Source of the DNA: Acidimicrobiia bacterium
GTDB taxonomy: Bacteria > Actinomycetota > Acidimicrobiia > Spongiisociales > SHLN01
Assembly: GCA_030624805.1 (NCBI GenBank)
Contig: JAUXJL010000074.1
Span: forward strand, 1-8,504
Direction of reading: 5' to 3'
Length of the DNA: 8,504 nucleotides
The notes under the pieces are model-generated. The model did no database searches and had not been told where the DNA came from. It saw nothing but the letters and a program-made list of their open reading frames with translations. This document shows positions 5,253 to 8,504 of the stretch, one piece after another; position 1 is the stretch's first letter; each line of letters begins with the position of its first letter. The position numbers were made by a program, and so were the translations under genes.

Positions 5253-6601
5253 TATCGACCCAGCTCAATGAGCTCGGTCGCCAGTCCGGTGATGTCGCCC
5301 GCCCCGAGGCTCAGGAGAAGATCGCCTTGTCGAACCAGCCCTGCTACTTGGGCGGCCAGCTCAGAGCGGTGCGGCACGTATATGACCTCGGTGCCCGCCG
5401 ATGCGACGGCCTCGGCAATCAATGCCCCGGTCACACCGGGGACAGGTTTCTCTCCGGCCGCGTACACATCTGTGACCACAACAACGTCGGCGGCCGCCAG
5501 GGCCGGGCCGAAGGCCTCCCAATGCTCTTCGGTCCGGCTGTACCGGTGGGGCTGAAATGCCGCGATTATTCGTCCTTGGTGCTGGTCGCGGGCGGCCGAG
5601 AGGGTGGCGGCTACCTCGGTTGGATGATGGGCGTAATCATCGACGACATGTACGCCATTGATGCGTCCGCGAGACTCGAAGCGTCTCCGTATCCCGGAGA
5701 AATCTGAGAGACCCCGAGCAATCTCGGCAGGATCGAACCCGAGCTCGGCCAACAGGGCGAGGACCCCGCTCGCATTGAGCGCCATGTGGAGCCCAGGTTG
5801 AGGAACCTCCACCGGGGTCTCGACTCCGTGCCCGGACAGCGTGAACCGGACCGAAGCCCCGCCAACTTCGAGTGCTTGGATGTGCCAATCGGCCCTCGGT
5901 GAAATCCCGTATGTCACCGTGCTCCCGGCCTCGGCCAGCTCGGCGGCCCCGGCATCGTCGAGGCAGGCAACCACCGGCCCACGGGTTGCCTGGGCAACAT
6001 CCTGGAAGGCCGCCTTGAGATCGTCGAGCGAGCCGTAATGGTCGAGATGGTCGGCTTCGATGTTGGTGATGAGCAGCCCGCGCAACGACAGTCGCAGGAA
6101 GGTTCCGAACGCTTCGTCGGCCTCGAGAGCGAACAGGTCCCGTTCTCCGAGATGAGCACTGGTGCCAAGGCCAAGCATGCGGCCGCCCAGTAGGAAGCTC
6201 GGGTCGCGCCCGGCGGCTCGTAGGCCCGTCACAGCCAGCCCGGTGCTGGTGGTTTTACCGTGCGTGCCGGCAAAGCCGATCGCCGGCATCTCGTCGGTAA
6301 TGGCATCGAGCAGCTCAGGGCGGCGCCACAAAGGTACTGATCGGCTGAGAGCAGACTGCACCTCGGGGTCACTCTCGGGGATGGCTGAGGATGCGACGAC
6401 GAGCTGAGCGGCTTCCATTGCTTCGGGACGATGGCCGTCCCACACGTCGACCCCCAGGTCCCGCAGCTCGGCGAAGCTCGGGCTGGGACGGAGATCCGAC
6501 CCACTGACGACCCGGCCCGCCTGGGCGAGGAGTTTGGCAAGCCCGCTCATCCCGGAGCCACCGACGCCGACGATGTGAATGCGGTCGGGCAGTTCCATCA
6601 T
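5252..6601 (-). CDS. murC: UDP-N-acetylmuramate--L-alanine ligase MurC
   Basis: ATP-dependent ligase that adds L-alanine to UDP-MurNAc, the first step of stem-peptide assembly. The 449 residues have all three Mur-ligase domains: the UDP-binding fold with IHIVGVGGSGMSGLA (8-22), the ATPase domain with AGTHGKTT (111-118), then EADEAFGTFL and TNIEADHLDHYGS, and the C-terminal domain with DDYAHHPTEVAATL, AAFQPHRYSRT and VYAAGEKPVPGV. Length is normal. The sequence starts ATGATG; I take the first ATG (6599-6601) because it overlaps the murG TGA and has GGGAGG seven bases upstream, though the second at 6596-6598 is possible. PgeF, encoded downstream, is known in E. coli to correct L-Ser misuse linked to MurC, so both sides of this fidelity pair lie in one cluster. 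Confidence 0.98.
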   Translation of the reverse strand: MMELPDRIHIVGVGGSGMSGLAKLLAQAGRVVSGSDLRPSPSFAELRDLGVDVWDGHRPEAMEAAQLVVASSAIPESDPEVQSALSRSVPLWRRPELLDAITDEMPAIGFAGTHGKTTSTGLAVTGLRAAGRDPSFLLGGRMLGLGTSAHLGERDLFALEADEAFGTFLRLSLRGLLITNIEADHLDHYGSLDDLKAAFQDVAQATRGPVVACLDDAGAAELAEAGSTVTYGISPRADWHIQALEVGGASVRFTLSGHGVETPVEVPQPGLHMALNASGVLALLAELGFDPAEIARGLSDFSGIRRRFESRGRINGVHVVDDYAHHPTEVAATLSAARDQHQGRIIAAFQPHRYSRTEEHWEAFGPALAAADVVVVTDVYAAGEKPVPGVTGALIAEAVASAGTEVIYVPHRSELAAQVAGLVRQGDLLLSLGAGDITGLATELIELGR

Positions 6602-7662
6602 TGAATGGCCTCCCGCACTTCGACCGCCACGCGGACTGCCGCGTTCGGTCGGCCGACTGCAGCGGCCGCGGCCGCCCGTCGGGCACGCTCGGCAGGTTCC
6701 ATTATTCGAGACACCTCATGTTCGAGTCGCCCGAGTTCGGGCTGGGCGAGCACCACGGCGCCACCCGCCGCGGCCAGAAACAGCGCATTCGCCTCCTGGT
6801 GGCCGGAGGCACCCGGATAAGGAACGAGGATTGAGGGCGTGCCGGTAGCCGCCAGTTCGCTAACCGTGAGCGCACCCGCCCGAGCCACGACCGCGTCTGC
6901 TGCCGCATAAAAGAACTGCATGTGCTCTTCGAACGGCACCACCGTCCAGCCGGGCCGCTCGGCTGCACGATCCGTCCACTCCTGATGCTGATTCGAACCG
7001 GCCAGATGGAGAACTTGATAGCCGGGGTTGCTATCGACGAGCCGCTGGACAGCCTGATTGAGGGCATCAGCGCCCTGGCTGCCGCCGAGAACCCCCAGCA
7101 CCGACCGGGAGGCGTCGAGGGCGTATCGCTCGAGCGCTCGAGTTTGGTTTGGCGGGTTTGCCAGCAGAGCGGGCCTGAGTGGATTCCCTACCACCTCTGC
7201 CCGCGCGAACTGAGCACCGGCCGCTGGGAATGCTACGAAAACCTTACGCGCCAGCCGGGCCGCCATCCGATTGGCAAGGCCGGGAACCGCGTTTTGTTCA
7301 TGAAGGAAGAGTGGGATTCGAGACCTTCGAGCGGCCAACGCGGCCGGACCGGTGATGTAGCCGCCCATCGCCAACATGGCGCTGACGCCGCGATCCGCGA
7401 TCTGCCGGCTGATGAGACGTGCTCCGGCTGCAACGCCGGCCAGCACCCGCACGTTGTCGGTTGAAAATTTTCGTACGAAGCCGGCCAGATTCAGCTTGAC
7501 CAGTTCGAAACCTGCCTCTGGCACGACCGTCGACTCAATACGATCCCCTCCGAAGAACACAATGTCCTCGGGTGGTGTCCCCAGATTGACGAGAGCCTCA
7601 GCCACTGCCAGGCCGGGGAACACGTGCCCGCCCGTACCGGCTGCCGCGATACCGATAGTCAT
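6598..7662 (-). CDS. murG: MurG, lipid II-forming UDP-GlcNAc transferase
   Basis: Membrane-associated GT-B glycosyltransferase that moves GlcNAc from UDP-GlcNAc to lipid I, making lipid II. The 354 residues contain the N-terminal glycine loop AAAGTGGHVFPGLAVAEAL (6-24) with H13, FFGGDRIES (36-44), MGGYITGPAALAAR, the family signature HEQNAVPGLANR starting at H121, VVGNPLRPAL, LGVLGGSQGADALNQAV, and the donor-site part RAGALTVSELAATGTPSILVPYP followed by GHQEAN. The start is the ATG at 7660-7662, which overlaps the ftsW TGA as ATGA and gives the motif at the right distance from the N-terminus. The same frame remains open for another 114 codons through ftsW, but that stretch has no MurG-like sequence. 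The gene sits between ftsW and murC as in most Gram-positive dcw clusters. Confidence 0.98.
   Translation of the reverse strand: MTIGIAAAGTGGHVFPGLAVAEALVNLGTPPEDIVFFGGDRIESTVVPEAGFELVKLNLAGFVRKFSTDNVRVLAGVAAGARLISRQIADRGVSAMLAMGGYITGPAALAARRSRIPLFLHEQNAVPGLANRMAARLARKVFVAFPAAGAQFARAEVVGNPLRPALLANPPNQTRALERYALDASRSVLGVLGGSQGADALNQAVQRLVDSNPGYQVLHLAGSNQHQEWTDRAAERPGWTVVPFEEHMQFFYAAADAVVARAGALTVSELAATGTPSILVPYPGASGHQEANALFLAAAGGAVVLAQPELGRLEHEVSRIMEPAERARRAAAAAAVGRPNAAVRVAVEVREAIQ
6609..6614 (-). promoter_or_regulatory. Shine-Dalgarno of murC inside the murG end
   Basis: The minus strand reads GGGAGG seven bases before the first murC ATG (6599-6601). It favours the first of the two adjacent ATG codons and shows that murC has its own ribosome site despite the ATGA overlap with murG. 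Confidence 0.7.
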
Positions 7663-8504
7663 GGCCCCGAGGTGCGCCGTGCGATGTTTACGAGCACCCC
7701 GACGGCGGCCATTTCGACCACAAGGGCACTTCCCCCGAATGAAATGAATGGGAGCGGAAGGCCGGTGATGGGGAGCAACGCCGTGACCCCGCCGAGATTG
7801 ACAATCGACTGAATGGCCAGCCAGGCAACTATTCCGGTGGCGAGCATCCGGCCAAAATCGTCTCGGGCGCGGATCGCAACCGCCACCCCGGCCATGGTAA
7901 ATACGGCCAGGAGGATGAGGACCGCGCCGGCGCCTATGAGGCCGGTCTCTTCCCCAATGATGGCGTATATGAAGTCGGTGTGGGCGTTGGGAAGGAACTC
8001 CCACCGAGCCCGGCTGGCGCCGAGCCCGACACCGAAAAATCCGCCGGTGCCGAGGGCGAACAGTGATTGCACTCCCTGGAACCCGGTCCCGAGTGGGTCA
8101 CTGAACGGGTCGAGAAATCCCGTCAGGCGATCCCATCGGTACTCCGCCGCCATCGCCAGCAGCAAGGCTGTGAACCCACCGCCGGCCGCCGACACGGCCA
8201 CGAACCGGAACGGTGCCTCAGACGCAACCAGCACGGCGAGGGCACCCGCCCCGATGATGAGGGTCGTGCCAAGGTCGGGCTGAAGGATCGTTAGCCCACC
8301 AATCAACCCGAGGCTGGCCGCCACCGGCCAGAAGAAATGGGCGAAATCCGTGAGCAACTCTCGTTTGCGCGCCATCACCATGGAGAGAAACACCACCACG
8401 GCAAACTTGGCGAACTCCGAGGGTTGAATGGTGACCGGCCCCACCTCGAGCCACGACCGACTCCCGCCCCGGACGAGTCCGAATAACAAAACAGCTACCA
8501 GGGA
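7659..8504 (-). CDS. ftsW: FtsW, SEDS-family septal peptidoglycan polymerase (5' end outside window)
   Basis: Polytopic SEDS glycosyltransferase that polymerises lipid II at the septum with its cognate class B PBP. The 281 visible residues are the C-terminal three quarters or so; the frame is open through the window edge and the TTG at 8487-8489 is not a credible start. Visible motifs: SRSWLEVGPVTIQPSEFAKF, LQPDLGTTLII, DPFSDPLGTGFQGVQSLFALG, GVGLGASRARWEFLPNAHTD with the Asp of AHTDFIYAIIGEE matching the predicted catalytic residue of the family, and GLPLPFISFGGSALVVEMAAVG near the end. The protein stops nine residues after the last membrane segment region (NIARRTSGP), so it lacks a long cytoplasmic tail. 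FtsW rather than RodA is inferred from the direct link to murG through an ATGA overlap. Confidence 0.95.
   Translation of the reverse strand, partial: SLVAVLLFGLVRGGSRSWLEVGPVTIQPSEFAKFAVVVFLSMVMARKRELLTDFAHFFWPVAASLGLIGGLTILQPDLGTTLIIGAGALAVLVASEAPFRFVAVSAAGGGFTALLLAMAAEYRWDRLTGFLDPFSDPLGTGFQGVQSLFALGTGGFFGVGLGASRARWEFLPNAHTDFIYAIIGEETGLIGAGAVLILLAVFTMAGVAVAIRARDDFGRMLATGIVAWLAIQSIVNLGGVTALLPITGLPLPFISFGGSALVVEMAAVGVLVNIARRTSGP

Noticed and set aside
7663..8004. In-frame 114-codon extension upstream of the murG start
   Set aside because: It lies wholly inside ftsW in another frame, is rich in Arg/His/Gly/Pro with no MurG-like sequence, and the family glycine loop begins right after the ATG at 7662.
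1..8504. Search for a novel accessory system, mobile element, CRISPR array or RNA gene
   Set aside because: The window is filled end to end by conserved dcw genes on one strand with gaps of at most 63 bases; no transposase, integrase, terminal repeats, tRNA-like fold or repeat array was seen.

Overview
This window is a compact, GC-rich stretch of the bacterial division and cell wall (dcw) cluster. Every gene lies on the minus strand, so transcription runs from high to low coordinates. In that order the genes are ftsW (5' end cut by the window edge), murG, murC, murB, ftsQ, ftsZ, pgeF (yfiH/DUF152), the PLP-homeostasis gene yggS, sepF, yggT and divIVA (3' end cut by the window edge). The layout points to an actinobacterium (Actinomycetota). 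There is no ftsA between ftsQ and ftsZ. The pgeF-yggS-sepF-yggT-divIVA tail follows ftsZ. The FtsZ nucleotide-binding loop reads AGEGGGTGTGGAP, as in mycobacteria and Streptomyces. The presence of murB between murC and ftsQ suggests a deep-branching class such as Acidimicrobiia, Thermoleophilia or Rubrobacteria rather than Mycobacteriales, but the class is an inference.

Region by region. Positions 8504-4344 hold the late lipid II branch. FtsW is the SEDS glycan polymerase, MurG makes lipid II, MurC adds L-Ala to UDP-MurNAc and MurB makes UDP-MurNAc. These genes are joined by 1-4 base stop/start overlaps and look translationally coupled into ftsQ. Positions 4347-2436 hold the divisome core, ftsQ and ftsZ. 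A good sigma70-type promoter (TTGAGA-N17-TAGAGT) lies across the ftsQ stop codon and probably gives ftsZ its own transcript. Positions 2476-369 hold pgeF (overlapping the ftsZ end by 41 bases), yggS (ATGA overlap), sepF and yggT. After a 63-base gap comes divIVA, which lacks a visible Shine-Dalgarno but has a TATGCT box six bases before its ATG, suggesting a leaderless transcript.

Functionally the genes form one chain. MurB, MurC and MurG make precursors and FtsW polymerises them. FtsQ scaffolds the septal synthase, FtsZ forms the ring and SepF anchors it to the membrane in the absence of FtsA. YggT is a small membrane partner, DivIVA marks curved membrane and poles, and PgeF and YggS are housekeeping enzymes.

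I see no mobile element, CRISPR array, RNA gene, phage gene or defence system, and no gene-free stretch over 100 bases. I do not think this window contains an undescribed system. The points worth a second look are fine-scale: the ftsZ promoter and nearby repeats, the very short FtsZ linker with an unusual tail, the palindrome over the ftsZ stop codon, and the possible leaderless divIVA.
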